Positions 28,222 through 37,712 of a stretch of 64,000 nt of DNA are shown here, piece after piece; position 1 is the stretch's first letter, and every line of letters begins with the position of its first letter. The stretch covers positions 4,480 to 68,479 of the forward strand of contig NZ_JBHUDG010000044.1 in the NCBI RefSeq assembly GCF_042678145.1, read 5' to 3'. The notes under the pieces were generated by a model, which was not told where the DNA came from, did no database searches, and saw only the letters and a program-made list of their open reading frames with translations. The stretch comes from Pseudopedobacter beijingensis (GTDB lineage: Bacteria > Bacteroidota > Bacteroidia > Sphingobacteriales > Sphingobacteriaceae). A program made the translations under genes and the position numbers.

Positions 28222-29784
28222 ATGGAAATTTTTATTTATCTCGCTATAGCCATCATCGCTTTTGGTATAGGGATTATAGCAGGGAGATATTTACTTAGAC
28301 AGTTACTTAGGCAGCAAGAGGTAGCGGCTCAGGCCAAAGTAAAAAAGATATTGAAAGATGCTGAAAGCAATGCCGAACTTTTGAAAAAGAATAAGTTGCT
28401 GGAAGCTAAAGAGAAATTCTTGCAAATGAAAACAGATCATGAGCAGGAAGTTAATCAGCGTAACCAGAATGTAGCGCAGAAAGAGAATACGCTTAAACAA
28501 AAAGAGCAATCTCTAAACCAAAAACTGGAAAATCAGAACAGAAAAGAGCAGGAGTTAGATAATCAGCGTAAAAAGTTAGATCATCAGCTGGAGATTGTTG
28601 AAAAGAAACAAGAAGAGGTTGAGGTAATGAAAGCACAGCACATTAAAGAGCTGGAAAACATCGCAGGGTTATCGGCAGAAGAAGCTAAATTGCAATTGGA
28701 GGCTAATTTGAAGGAAGAAGCCAGAACCAATGCTATGGTTCAGATTAAGGATATTATAGACGACGCTAAACTAACGGCAGCTAAAGAGGCTAAAAAAGTT
28801 GTTATTCAAACAATACAACGTACGGCTACTGAATCGGCAATAGAAAACACAGTTTCTATTTTTAATATCGAAAACGACGAAATTAAAGGACGTATTATCG
28901 GTAGAGAGGGTAGAAATATAAGAGCGTTAGAAGCAGCTACGGGAATAGAGATTATTGTAGATGATACTCCTGAGGCTATTATATTATCAGGTTTTGATCC
29001 GGTAAGACGTGAAATTGCCCGTTTGGCACTACACCGTCTCGTAACAGATGGTCGTATACACCCGGCAAGAATAGAAGAAGTGGTTGCCAAAACCCAAAAG
29101 CAAATAGAAGAAGAGATTGTAGAGATTGGTGAAAGAACCGTTATCGATTTAGGTATCCATGGTTTACATCCTGAACTGATTAGAATGGTTGGACGTATGA
29201 GATATCGTTCATCCTATGGACAAAATCTTTTACAACACTCTCGTGAAGTAGCTAATTTCTGTGCAACTATGGCATCGGAATTGGGGTTAAATGCTAAACT
29301 GGCTAAAAGAGCAGGTTTGTTACATGATATTGGAAAAGTGCCTGATGATAATCCGGAATTGCCACACGCCATTTTGGGAATGCAGCTGGCAGAGAAATAT
29401 AAGGAACATCCTGATGTTTGTAATGCCATTGGAGCGCACCATGACGAGATTGAGATGACTTCTTTGATATCGCCAATTGTACAGGCTTGTGACGCTATTT
29501 CAGGCGCAAGACCGGGTGCAAGAAGAGAAGTGGTAGAAAGCTATATCCGCAGGCTAAAAGAGCTGGAGAGCCTGGCTATGTCTTACCCTGGGGTAGAGAA
29601 AACTTTTGCTATTCAGGCGGGAAGAGAATTACGTGTTGTAGTGGAAAGTGAGAAAATAAGCGATGCACAATCAGAAATTTTAGCGGCTGATATCTCTAAT
29701 AGGATTCAAACCGAAATGACTTATCCGGGACAGATTAAGGTTACTGTAATAAGAGAAACCAGATCTGTTGCTTATGCTAAATAA
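28222..29784 (+). CDS. rny: Ribonuclease Y
   Basis: This 520-residue protein has an N-terminal membrane anchor (IFIYLAIAIIAFGIGIIAG), a long coiled coil (about 30-190), a KH domain (GRIIGREGRNIRALEAATGIEI, about 215-270) and an HD domain with LLHDIGKVPDD near 365. It is an endoribonuclease that initiates mRNA decay at the membrane. The length matches the family. It follows the 6S-like RNA and ends in a clear terminator. Confidence 0.95.
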   Translation: MEIFIYLAIAIIAFGIGIIAGRYLLRQLLRQQEVAAQAKVKKILKDAESNAELLKKNKLLEAKEKFLQMKTDHEQEVNQRNQNVAQKENTLKQKEQSLNQKLENQNRKEQELDNQRKKLDHQLEIVEKKQEEVEVMKAQHIKELENIAGLSAEEAKLQLEANLKEEARTNAMVQIKDIIDDAKLTAAKEAKKVVIQTIQRTATESAIENTVSIFNIENDEIKGRIIGREGRNIRALEAATGIEIIVDDTPEAIILSGFDPVRREIARLALHRLVTDGRIHPARIEEVVAKTQKQIEEEIVEIGERTVIDLGIHGLHPELIRMVGRMRYRSSYGQNLLQHSREVANFCATMASELGLNAKLAKRAGLLHDIGKVPDDNPELPHAILGMQLAEKYKEHPDVCNAIGAHHDEIEMTSLISPIVQACDAISGARPGARREVVESYIRRLKELESLAMSYPGVEKTFAIQAGRELRVVVESEKISDAQSEILAADISNRIQTEMTYPGQIKVTVIRETRSVAYAK

Positions 29785-29803
29785 GAATAGAAATTAAATA
29801 TAG

Positions 29804-29837
29804 AAAAGCCTTTCTTAATATTGAGAAAGGCTTTTTT
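29804..29837 (+). terminator. Rho-independent terminator of rny
   Basis: AAAAGCCTTTCT and AGAAAGGCTTTT form a 12-bp stem with a short AT loop, then a T run. Confidence 0.88.
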
Positions 29838-29925
29838 GTTGAAGAGGATTTATACAGGCTTTCCAATTTACATCTGAATAAAACTCTTATCTTTACGGGC
29901 AGTTTTCAGAAACTTTCAAAATATC

Positions 29926-30432
29926 ATGTCTAAAGAAAAAGAACAGCCCAGAGAAATAGATAAATTATTTAAAGAATACACTGAATATCATCAGAACAAA
30001 ACAAATATAAATCTTCGGTATCTGTTTGTTCCTTTGTTTATATTTAGTTGTATGGGCTTAATTACAGCTACGCCGTTTCCACATCTTGCATTTCTGGGAA
30101 AGTATAATATGTTTATCAATTGGTTTTCTGTTGCGTTAGCTATTGCTATATATTATTACCTGAAATTATCTCCTTTATTATCATACCTGATGTTATTTAC
30201 ATTTGGTGCATTGTATTTTTTTATTGTGCAGTTAGAATATGTAGAACAAGGGGGAGGACCTCGCTTATGGCAGGTTAGTGCTGTACTTTTTGTTATTTCT
30301 TTAATAGGATTATTGTGGGGGGGATCTTTAGAAAAGAAGAAAAGTTCTTTATGGCAAAAAATGCACTTTATAGTTATCGCTCCAGTTTGGATGTGGTTTC
30401 AGCTGGTGAAACGCTTTAACTGGAGATACTAA
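29926..30432 (+). CDS. DUF962 / Mpo1-like membrane protein
   Basis: This 168-residue protein with four hydrophobic helices begins with the Mpo1-like signature (KLFKEYTEYHQNKTNINLRY) containing the family histidine, and has a second block near the C terminus (WQKMHFIVIAPVWMWFQL). Yeast Mpo1 is a dioxygenase that alpha-oxidises 2-hydroxy fatty acids. 2-Hydroxy and sphingoid lipids occur in Sphingobacteriaceae, so a similar lipid role is plausible but inferred. Confidence 0.8.
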   Translation: MSKEKEQPREIDKLFKEYTEYHQNKTNINLRYLFVPLFIFSCMGLITATPFPHLAFLGKYNMFINWFSVALAIAIYYYLKLSPLLSYLMLFTFGALYFFIVQLEYVEQGGGPRLWQVSAVLFVISLIGLLWGGSLEKKKSSLWQKMHFIVIAPVWMWFQLVKRFNWRY

Positions 30433-30472
30433 TTTCTAAGTTTGGTATTTCTATAGATAAGTAGATGATCGT

Positions 30473-30529
30473 AAAAGTGGGTGTATTCTAAGTTTGTTTG
30501 AAACAAACTTGGAATACACCCACTTTTTG
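30473..30529. terminator. Strong bidirectional terminator between convergent genes
   Basis: A near-perfect hairpin with about 27-bp arms has only a 1-3 base loop. It begins AAAAGTGGGTGTATTC and ends GAATACACCCACTTTT. It is flanked by A and T runs on both sides, so it can terminate the DUF962 gene and the minus-strand T9SS gene. Confidence 0.9.
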
Positions 30530-30556
30530 TTACTCAGTTTTTTTTAATACTCTTTT

Positions 30557-31753
30557 TTATTGCTTAATAAGTTTTGTGGAGTAATTTTTATTCCCATTTA
30601 TTTTTAAGATATATATACCACTATTTAAGGATGATAAATGTTGATTTAAATAGTCTTCTATTTCAATAACAGAACCCTGCTTGCCTATTACTTTTTTTCC
30701 ATCCATAGTAACCAAATCCATTAGAATATTATTACCATTCTCCGGTATATCCAATTTTATTTCGCCAATTACCGGATTGGGATATACTCGTATGATATTC
30801 TGAAGATCAGTAAAAATGTTAATAAACCTAATCTCCGGGAAATAGGAGAAATCACTATTTTTATCTGTTTGTTTAAGACGATAGTAATTTATACCGCTTA
30901 ATGGAGAAAAATCTGTAGCTGTATAAATTTGTTTATCCATACTTGTTCCTGTTGTGGGTACCGTTATAATAGATGTAAATGAATTCCCGTCTTTCGAACG
31001 TTCTATGGTGAAAAAATCGTTATTGCTTTCAGATGCTGTACTGAAGTTAAAGCTAACAGTGTTACCGGTTTTATTTGCAATAAAAGATGTAAAGTTTACC
31101 GGTAAAGTAGTTTCGTGTTGAATGTTGATTTTACCAACAGCTATCCTGTCACGGGAACCGGTAGAACCATTAGATTCCCAGTATATCCATCTTAACTGCA
31201 CATTGCTGTTGTTATTACAAGTAGCAGGTAGTCTGAAAGTGAAATTTTGAGCACTAGTGATACCTTCTGTTTTTCCTTGAGAGGTATATACATGTGAAGC
31301 GTCTCCTAAATCAATAAAGTTGCCGCTATTGCCAATTCTATACTGTAAAGCAATGCTGTTGTCTCTGCTGGTTTGTTGTAATACGGTTGTGCAAGTCCAG
31401 CTTACATCAATATCCGCTTTTCCTGTCGTATTTATTGCTATAACTATTGCACCTGCAGCATTTGAGCCAGATGCTAATAAACCAATGCCATTTGCTCCCT
31501 CTGCGCTCCATCCTCCAGAATTTGAAGTGCTACTGATAGGCAGATCTCCATTTCCCGGAGCTATAGTTCTGGTTGTTGGTATACTACCCGTTGTAGTTCC
31601 AAACCTATGCGAAACTATACTGGAAGGTAATGTTGTTCCAGATACATTTCCCATTGTAAAAGGTAATGCCTGTACATTAGGAGTAGATTGTGGAAATACT
31701 GCCAGAGGTGAAAGCAGTAATGTAATCATTGATAAAAGTAAAGATTTTTTCAT
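30557..31753 (-). CDS. Secreted protein with T9SS type A sorting domain
   Basis: This 398-residue protein has a signal peptide (MKKSLLLSMITLLLSPLAVFPQ), a beta-rich N-terminal domain (about 25-215) of a kind found in Bacteroidota surface proteins, and a fibronectin-like linker (TLPVNFTSFIANKTGNTVSF, then NYYRLKQTDKNSDFSYF). A C-terminal type A sorting domain follows (VYPNPVIGEIKLDIP to GIYILKINGNKNYSTKLIKQ). It should be exported by Sec and then moved to the surface by the type IX system. No enzyme motif is visible; adhesion or matrix binding is possible. Confidence 0.85.
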   Translation of the reverse strand: MKKSLLLSMITLLLSPLAVFPQSTPNVQALPFTMGNVSGTTLPSSIVSHRFGTTTGSIPTTRTIAPGNGDLPISSTSNSGGWSAEGANGIGLLASGSNAAGAIVIAINTTGKADIDVSWTCTTVLQQTSRDNSIALQYRIGNSGNFIDLGDASHVYTSQGKTEGITSAQNFTFRLPATCNNNSNVQLRWIYWESNGSTGSRDRIAVGKINIQHETTLPVNFTSFIANKTGNTVSFNFSTASESNNDFFTIERSKDGNSFTSIITVPTTGTSMDKQIYTATDFSPLSGINYYRLKQTDKNSDFSYFPEIRFINIFTDLQNIIRVYPNPVIGEIKLDIPENGNNILMDLVTMDGKKVIGKQGSVIEIEDYLNQHLSSLNSGIYILKINGNKNYSTKLIKQ

Positions 31754-32076
31754 AATTCTAGTTTTGATACAAACATAAAGTGATGTTGTAACTTATAGGT
31801 AAACAGGTTGTTATGTTTTTATTGTGAGTGTGTTGACTAAAATAGGCTACGAAATAAGGATACTGGGCAGTTTGTATAAGGTTTATCCGAGTTGTTTTTA
31901 CGAATAGAGCTGTTTTAGAGAAAACAAAGGAAAGCAGGTTTACTTTTTTATATCTGCTTTAATGTTAATATAAGATACTCAATAGTTTAATATACCCTCT
32001 CTACTTTTAACCACTGAGTTTTAGGTGAATACAAAATTCTGTTTTCAATCAATACTCATCTGTTAAATTATATTAT
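31754..32076. other. Divergent intergenic region between two T9SS cargo genes
   Basis: No gene is seen in these 323 bp. It must carry both divergent promoters. An imperfect stem (AAAGCAG at 31931-31937 with CTGCTTT at 31954-31960) lies in the middle. No clear -33/-7 pair could be assigned. Confidence 0.4.
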
Positions 32077-34248
32077 ATGGGGAAATTTTACTTATTTATA
32101 ATAGCTTGTTTTTCCTTTCTACCTTCCTTTGGACAATGTCCTGTAATTAATGGCGCTATGGTAAATTCATGTGCTCAGGGAGGGGGAGAGGGAATTAACG
32201 AGTTTGTGGTGTTTACCACTACTGTTCAAGCACCGGTAAGTGCCTATACACTGTATTATGGATCTAATAACCCGGCAACTCAAAGCCCGTCGGGTAAATT
32301 ACCAGGGACAAATACCACAACAAAAAACGGCACAGGTAGTTTTGTAACAACCAATGGATGTAACTTTATTCAGGTCAGCAATTCAACAACCATTATACCA
32401 GCCAATAGTACGGTTATTTTTATTCCAGCAGACTTTGATCAACAGTATGATGTTACAGGAATATGTAATGGAAGCTTATATGTTGTATATATTAATCGTT
32501 CTGCTTCTGGCAGTACATGGAATGCAGGAGGTGTATTGGCTAATACACCTTCCACAAAACGGTATTTACAAATTACTAACGGAGCATCTACTACCTGTAC
32601 ATCTGGAGTAAGAACTTACTCTTATCAATGGCCCGGTAATGATGATGGTAACTCGGTTTGGTGGAGTAGTGATGGGAGTGAAAAGTACATCAATAATGGT
32701 TGTGGTAGCATTATTCCTCCAGTTGAGGCAGTGAGTGTTGCTCCTATAGACCCATCACCTTTTTGTATGGGGGTGAATAATGTTCAGGTTGCTTATACTG
32801 CTCAGGGGAATCCGGATAGGTATTCCCTTGTATGGGATGCGGCAGCATTGGCTGCCGGATTTTCAAATGTTGTAAATGGTACCCTAACCGGAGGAAATAT
32901 CACTGTAACGGTTCCAGTTATGGCTGCGGAGGGAACATATAAAGTAAATCTTACAGTAAGTAAGTCAACAGGTGGAACTTACAGTCCTGTGAAAACAGTG
33001 ACGCTAACTATAAAAGGTATCCCAAATGTAGTGATCACTAATCCTGTTTCGGTATGTTCGCCTTCAACTATTGATCTTACAGATCCCTCCATTACTGTAG
33101 GTAGTAGTTCCGGGTTAACATTTAATTATTATACCGACATCTTGGCAACAAACTTACTTTCTAATCCAACTCAGGTTAATACCAGCGGTACATATTATAT
33201 TAAAGCTACCAATGCAGGAGGTTGTTTTGTAATTAAACCTGTAGAAGTGAAAATAAACAATTTACCTGATTTGGTGATAACGCATCCTGTTTCAGTATGT
33301 TTACCTTCTGTTGTTGACCTTACCGGTTCTGCTGTTACTGCCGGAAGTAGTTCAGGGTTAACGCTTAATTATTATACAGATATATTGGGAACCAGTTTGT
33401 TATCTAACCCAACTCAGATTAATGTCAGTGGTACTTATTACATAAAAGCTACAAATGCGGGTGGTTGTTCTGTCATCAAACCGGTGGAAGTAAAAGTAAA
33501 CAAATTACCGAATGCTCCTTTAATTTCCGGAAATCATGAAATGTGTTTAGGGACAACGACTTTATTAAATGCATCTGTTGCTGGTGGTATATGGAGTAGT
33601 TCCAATAATACTATTGCAACAGTTGATGCATTGGGGAATTTATTAGCCATGAAGGAGGGACAAACAGATATTCTGTATACCATAATTGCAGCATGCGGAA
33701 GTGTTTCATCTGTGCCTTTTTCAGTTGTTATCAATACTTTGGCTTTACCTGGACAAATTAAGGGTACAGGTCAGCTAAAGTTAGGAGAGCAGGGTGTGTT
33801 GTCGGTTGATAGAACGGGAGGGACATGGCAAAGTAACAATCCCGCAGTGGTCACTGTAGATCAGAATGGTAAAATAATGGGGATAAAAGAAGGGGAGTCA
33901 GAAATTACTTATCTGGAAAATACATCCTGCGGTTTGGTTAAAACTGGTCCTTTTAATTTACGGGTAATTTTTACGAACGACCTTTTTATACCTAATGCAT
34001 TTACTCCTAACGGCGATGGAAGAAACGATAAATTTATTGTTTATGGTACATCTGTAAATAAGATGGAACTATTTGTATTCAATCAATGGGGTGAACTGGT
34101 GTACGAAACTGAAGATATGAGTCAAGGGTGGGATGGAACCTATAAGAATGAAAAGCAACCTGCAGGGGTGTACGTTTATACGGCAAAGATTACCATGAAA
34201 AATGGAGAACAGTTGGTGAGAAAAGGGGCCGTTAATCTGATACGCTAA
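32077..34248 (+). CDS. Large surface protein with Ig-like repeats and T9SS type B (gliding-motility) C-terminal domain
   Basis: This 723-residue protein has a signal peptide (LFIIACFSFLPSFGQ) and an N-terminal region that resembles a lamin-tail-like beta domain. Two near-identical 80-residue repeats follow, each ending YYIKATNAGGCxVIKPVEVK (DNA about 33022-33257 and 33271-33506), then two Big_2-like Ig units (GGIWSSSNNTIATVDALGNL; GGTWQSNNPAVVTVDQNGKI). A type B C-terminal domain closes it (FIPNAFTPNGDGRNDKF to GVYVYTAKITMKNGEQL). It should be a T9SS-exported adhesin. A PorP/SprF gene follows immediately, the usual partner for type B cargo. Confidence 0.88.
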   Translation: MGKFYLFIIACFSFLPSFGQCPVINGAMVNSCAQGGGEGINEFVVFTTTVQAPVSAYTLYYGSNNPATQSPSGKLPGTNTTTKNGTGSFVTTNGCNFIQVSNSTTIIPANSTVIFIPADFDQQYDVTGICNGSLYVVYINRSASGSTWNAGGVLANTPSTKRYLQITNGASTTCTSGVRTYSYQWPGNDDGNSVWWSSDGSEKYINNGCGSIIPPVEAVSVAPIDPSPFCMGVNNVQVAYTAQGNPDRYSLVWDAAALAAGFSNVVNGTLTGGNITVTVPVMAAEGTYKVNLTVSKSTGGTYSPVKTVTLTIKGIPNVVITNPVSVCSPSTIDLTDPSITVGSSSGLTFNYYTDILATNLLSNPTQVNTSGTYYIKATNAGGCFVIKPVEVKINNLPDLVITHPVSVCLPSVVDLTGSAVTAGSSSGLTLNYYTDILGTSLLSNPTQINVSGTYYIKATNAGGCSVIKPVEVKVNKLPNAPLISGNHEMCLGTTTLLNASVAGGIWSSSNNTIATVDALGNLLAMKEGQTDILYTIIAACGSVSSVPFSVVINTLALPGQIKGTGQLKLGEQGVLSVDRTGGTWQSNNPAVVTVDQNGKIMGIKEGESEITYLENTSCGLVKTGPFNLRVIFTNDLFIPNAFTPNGDGRNDKFIVYGTSVNKMELFVFNQWGELVYETEDMSQGWDGTYKNEKQPAGVYVYTAKITMKNGEQLVRKGAVNLIR

Positions 34249-34296
34249 CCGATGAATATCTCATAAGTTCAGTAATAACTTCATAAAGTGATTTTA

Positions 34297-35310
34297 ATGA
34301 AAAAATATACGGGGTTTTGTTTATGGGTGTTAGTTAATATCACCTTTCTCACAGATCATGTAAAGGCACAAATAGATCCGCATTTCACACAAAATTATAT
34401 CTATCCTATGGCTGTGAATCCAGCATTAACAGGAACAATAGATGGTAGTTACCGGATATCGTCAATTTATAGAAATCAATGGGGTAATATTACCAATCCA
34501 TACAGTACAATTGGTCTGTCTGCAGAGCTGGCTACGGAAAAGAATATTAATTTAGGTCTTAGTGCTTTTAGACAATCAGCTGGAGATGGAGGGTATAGGT
34601 ATACATCTGCCAATATCTCTGCATCTTATAATGGAATAAGGTTTGGTAGCGATGGAGAACAAGAAATAGCCTTAGGAATACAGGCGGGTTTTATACAAGC
34701 TAAATTTAATGCAGGAGATCTTAGGTTTGGTAATCAGTGGATCCCCGGAGTGGGATATGATGGAAGTATAGGAACTGGCGAAAGTTTAGGGGCATTATCT
34801 TCGTTAATACCTGATATTGGTTTTGGTGTAACTTATTTTAATAGAGGTGAAGATAAAAAGGTTGCTCCCTTTGGTGGTTTTTCTGTTTTCCATCTTACAC
34901 AACCATCTTATTCCTTTTTGGGGGAAAGTAAAAACGATAAATTGCCCATGAAATATAGTGCACAGGCAGGGGTGAAAATAACCATAAATGAAGGGATGTA
35001 TCTTGTTCCGCATATCTTATATAACCAACAGCAGAAAGCCTCAGAAGTAATAGGATCTTTGTATGCCCAACTTTATATTAATGAAAGTACAGACCTGATG
35101 CTTGGGGGAAGTTTCAGAAAGAAAGATGCGGTGGCACCATTTATAGGTGTTTTTATTAAAGGGACAATGATAGGGTTTAGTTATGATGTTAACACCGGAC
35201 CGTTAATGAGAAATGTACGTAACAGTAATGCGTTTGAGGTTTCTATTTCTTATTCTGGCGGAAGACGGAATGGTAATAAATCTGCTTATTTTAATTGTCC
35301 ACGCTTTTAA
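34297..35310 (+). CDS. PorP/SprF family type IX secretion outer-membrane protein
   Basis: This protein of about 337 residues has a signal peptide ending VKAQIDPHFTQNY, then the PorP/SprF opening YIYPMAVNPALTGTIDGSYRISSIYRNQWG. The rest is amphipathic beta strands of an outer-membrane barrel (alternating GLSAFRQSAGDGGYRYTSAN-like segments). It helps attach or export T9SS type B cargo, and the cargo gene lies just upstream. ATG at 34297 is chosen over GTG at 34288. Confidence 0.9.
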   Translation: MKKYTGFCLWVLVNITFLTDHVKAQIDPHFTQNYIYPMAVNPALTGTIDGSYRISSIYRNQWGNITNPYSTIGLSAELATEKNINLGLSAFRQSAGDGGYRYTSANISASYNGIRFGSDGEQEIALGIQAGFIQAKFNAGDLRFGNQWIPGVGYDGSIGTGESLGALSSLIPDIGFGVTYFNRGEDKKVAPFGGFSVFHLTQPSYSFLGESKNDKLPMKYSAQAGVKITINEGMYLVPHILYNQQQKASEVIGSLYAQLYINESTDLMLGGSFRKKDAVAPFIGVFIKGTMIGFSYDVNTGPLMRNVRNSNAFEVSISYSGGRRNGNKSAYFNCPRF

Positions 35311-35327
35311 CTCTTAAGACAGTATCA

Positions 35328-37106
35328 ATGATTAATTTTTACCAATCTAAAAACCGCAATCCGATACTGAATATGTTTATGGTTGTGGGATTTATCGCTG
35401 TACAGGCAGTGTCATCTTATGCTCAAAAAAGCAGAATAGATTATTTTGAAAAGGCAGAAGAAGCTTATTATAAAAGAGATTATTTTTTGGCAGGCAGATA
35501 CTACGAGTATTTTCTGGGCTTTAAAACATCTAACGAAAAAACAGTGAAAGGGAGTGCTTATATTACCAAGTTAACAAAACAGATGGGAAATGTAAGTACA
35601 CAAGAAATAGCCTTATATCGTTTGACAGAAAGCTATTATAAGCTACCAAATTATAATTTAGCAGAATTTTATGGAGAAAAGGCGGTTAACTTATCTATTA
35701 AACAATTTCCGCTAACAAGATACTGGTATGCATCTGCATTAAAATCAAACGGTAAATTTTCTGAAGCAGAACAACAATTTAAACAATTTATTAAAGCGCA
35801 TACTGTTAAAGATCGTTATGTGAGAAAAGCTGAGCAGGAAATGAACAGTCTTGTTTTTATTGAAGAGCAAAAGAGTAAAGGAAAGGACAGTTCCATTACG
35901 ATAGAAAATATAATTGTACCAGCCGAAGGCGTTTATGCTTTACGGTCTGTACAGTCAGATGAACGTTTTCTGTTTACAGCTACTACAAAAACAGAGTTGG
36001 AGAAGCAAGGGTATGAAACAAGAATTTATCAGGGAAGATTAAAAAATAATCAATTATTAGATGTAGGTCTATTTCCAGAGAAACAGGATGAAGAGCAGGT
36101 ACGTTATGGCGAAGGGGTTTTAAGTACGGATGGAAATTGTTTCTTCTATACACAGGCCACAGGAATACAAGGGCAGGGGAAGTCAGATATTTATTATAGT
36201 ATAAAAGATAATGGTGCCTGGACAAAGCCAGTTTTAGTAGAAGGAGGTATAAATATGTCTGAGTATAGTGCTAAACAGCCAATGATTACACCTGATGGTA
36301 AATATTTGTTGTTTTCATCCGATCGCCCGGGAGGCTTCGGAGGTTTTGATATTTGGTTTTCTACCATAGATAGTAACAATAAAGTAATAGGGAAACCTCA
36401 AAATGCAGGAAAGAATATCAATACTGTAGAAGATGAAAACTCACCATTTTATCATCAGGAAAGTAAAACATTGTTTTTTTCGAGCAATGGAAAAAAAGGT
36501 ATGGGCGGTTTTGATATTTACGGATCCTATGGAGATGTAGGGAAGTGGGGCGAATCGTTTAATTTAGGAGAGCCGTTTAATTCGGTCAGAGACGATCTGT
36601 ATTTTTATGCAAATCCTTATAAAGACTTTGCCAAAGAGGCATTTCTGAGTTCGGATAGGTATACAGACTGTTGTTTGCAGGTGTATAAGTTGACCCGAGA
36701 AATACCAAGATTACCTATAGATAGAAAAGATGAAATAGTTCAACCAATTGCTAAGAAACAAGACTCATTAGTAATATATTTTGATTTTGATAGTAGCATA
36801 TTGACTGCCGAATCGGAATCTCATTTGAGAAGCCTTGCTCAGGATCAATTAAAAGAAACTTCTTTAATTAAGATAAGTGGATTTACGGATGGTAAAGGAA
36901 CTTTGTTATATAATCAAAAATTGGCGCTAAGAAGAATTGTAAGTTGTTTACAAATTTTGAAAGAACAAGGGATTCAGGATTCTCGACTAATAACGTATGT
37001 TGGGGCTTCTTGTTGCCCAGTTCAGGAAGAACTTTTAGGAGATGGAACAGATAACTCTGAAGCAAGACAACAAAACAGAAGGGTTGTAGTTGAAGTGTTA
37101 AAATAA
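35328..37106 (+). CDS. OmpA-family protein with TPR and PD40-like repeats
   Basis: This protein of about 592 residues has a signal peptide (VVGFIAVQAVSSYAQ), N-terminal TPR-like helices (YFEKAEEAYYKRDYFLAGRYYEYF; NLAEFYGEKAVNLS), then PD40/beta-propeller-like repeats (DGKYLLFSSDRPGGFGGFDIWFS; KTLFFSSNGKKGMGGFDIYGS). A C-terminal OmpA peptidoglycan-binding domain follows (YFDFDSSILTAESESHLRSL and NRRVVVEVLK). This is the PorE/SprE-like layout that ties T9SS outer-membrane parts to peptidoglycan. ATG at 35328 is chosen; earlier in-frame codons overlap the PorP gene. Confidence 0.87.
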   Translation: MINFYQSKNRNPILNMFMVVGFIAVQAVSSYAQKSRIDYFEKAEEAYYKRDYFLAGRYYEYFLGFKTSNEKTVKGSAYITKLTKQMGNVSTQEIALYRLTESYYKLPNYNLAEFYGEKAVNLSIKQFPLTRYWYASALKSNGKFSEAEQQFKQFIKAHTVKDRYVRKAEQEMNSLVFIEEQKSKGKDSSITIENIIVPAEGVYALRSVQSDERFLFTATTKTELEKQGYETRIYQGRLKNNQLLDVGLFPEKQDEEQVRYGEGVLSTDGNCFFYTQATGIQGQGKSDIYYSIKDNGAWTKPVLVEGGINMSEYSAKQPMITPDGKYLLFSSDRPGGFGGFDIWFSTIDSNNKVIGKPQNAGKNINTVEDENSPFYHQESKTLFFSSNGKKGMGGFDIYGSYGDVGKWGESFNLGEPFNSVRDDLYFYANPYKDFAKEAFLSSDRYTDCCLQVYKLTREIPRLPIDRKDEIVQPIAKKQDSLVIYFDFDSSILTAESESHLRSLAQDQLKETSLIKISGFTDGKGTLLYNQKLALRRIVSCLQILKEQGIQDSRLITYVGASCCPVQEELLGDGTDNSEARQQNRRVVVEVLK

Positions 37107-37207
37107 ATAAGTTTCTATGTGAAATTTTCCTAAACTACCTTTATATAATTTGAATTTTTTGTTTTTATGGTTCGGTTTTTGAGTATAACTTAAAAAAAAT
37201 AGAAAGC

Positions 37208-37672
37208 ATGAAAAAACAATTTATTTTTAGTGTAATTGCAGCAGGCTTGTTTTTAGGAGCTTGCCAAAATAGATCTACTCAGCAAAACGAGGGTGAGCTT
37301 GCAAATGATAGCAGTACAGTAATAGCTGATACCACTGCTTATGCAGATAATAGCCAAACTTCATTAGATTGGGCTGGAACCTACTCTGGTACATTACCTT
37401 GTGCAGATTGCGAAGGTATAAAAACCACAATTACCATTAATCAGGATGGGAAGTTTGAACGTAAAAGTGAATATCTGGGTAAAGGGGACAATAATATATT
37501 TGACGAAAAAGGAACATTCACCTGGGATAGTGCGGGTAGAAACATTATTACTAAAATAGGGACAGAAACTTACCAATATAAAGTAGGAGAAGGTTTTCTT
37601 CAACAATTGGATCAGGAGGGTAATGAAATAACCGGAAATCTAGCTGATCACTATATTTTAAAAAAGAAATAA
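37208..37672 (+). CDS. NlpE-like lipoprotein
   Basis: This 154-residue protein has a lipobox LFLGAC near residue 19, an Asn/Ser/Thr-rich linker, and one NlpE N-terminal-type beta-barrel domain (WAGTYSGTLPCADCEGIKTTI) with the CxxC pair. In E. coli, NlpE reports envelope and copper stress to CpxA. Bacteroidota homologues are usually small lipoproteins of unknown role. Single gene. Confidence 0.85.
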   Translation: MKKQFIFSVIAAGLFLGACQNRSTQQNEGELANDSSTVIADTTAYADNSQTSLDWAGTYSGTLPCADCEGIKTTITINQDGKFERKSEYLGKGDNNIFDEKGTFTWDSAGRNIITKIGTETYQYKVGEGFLQQLDQEGNEITGNLADHYILKKK

Positions 37673-37712
37673 TAAGTGTTATAGAACATCTTAGTCCCAC
37701 CCAGATAGTTAT

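Noticed and set aside
33022..33506. CRISPR-like repeat
   Set aside because: The two units are 80-codon coding repeats inside one gene, not short repeats with unique spacers.
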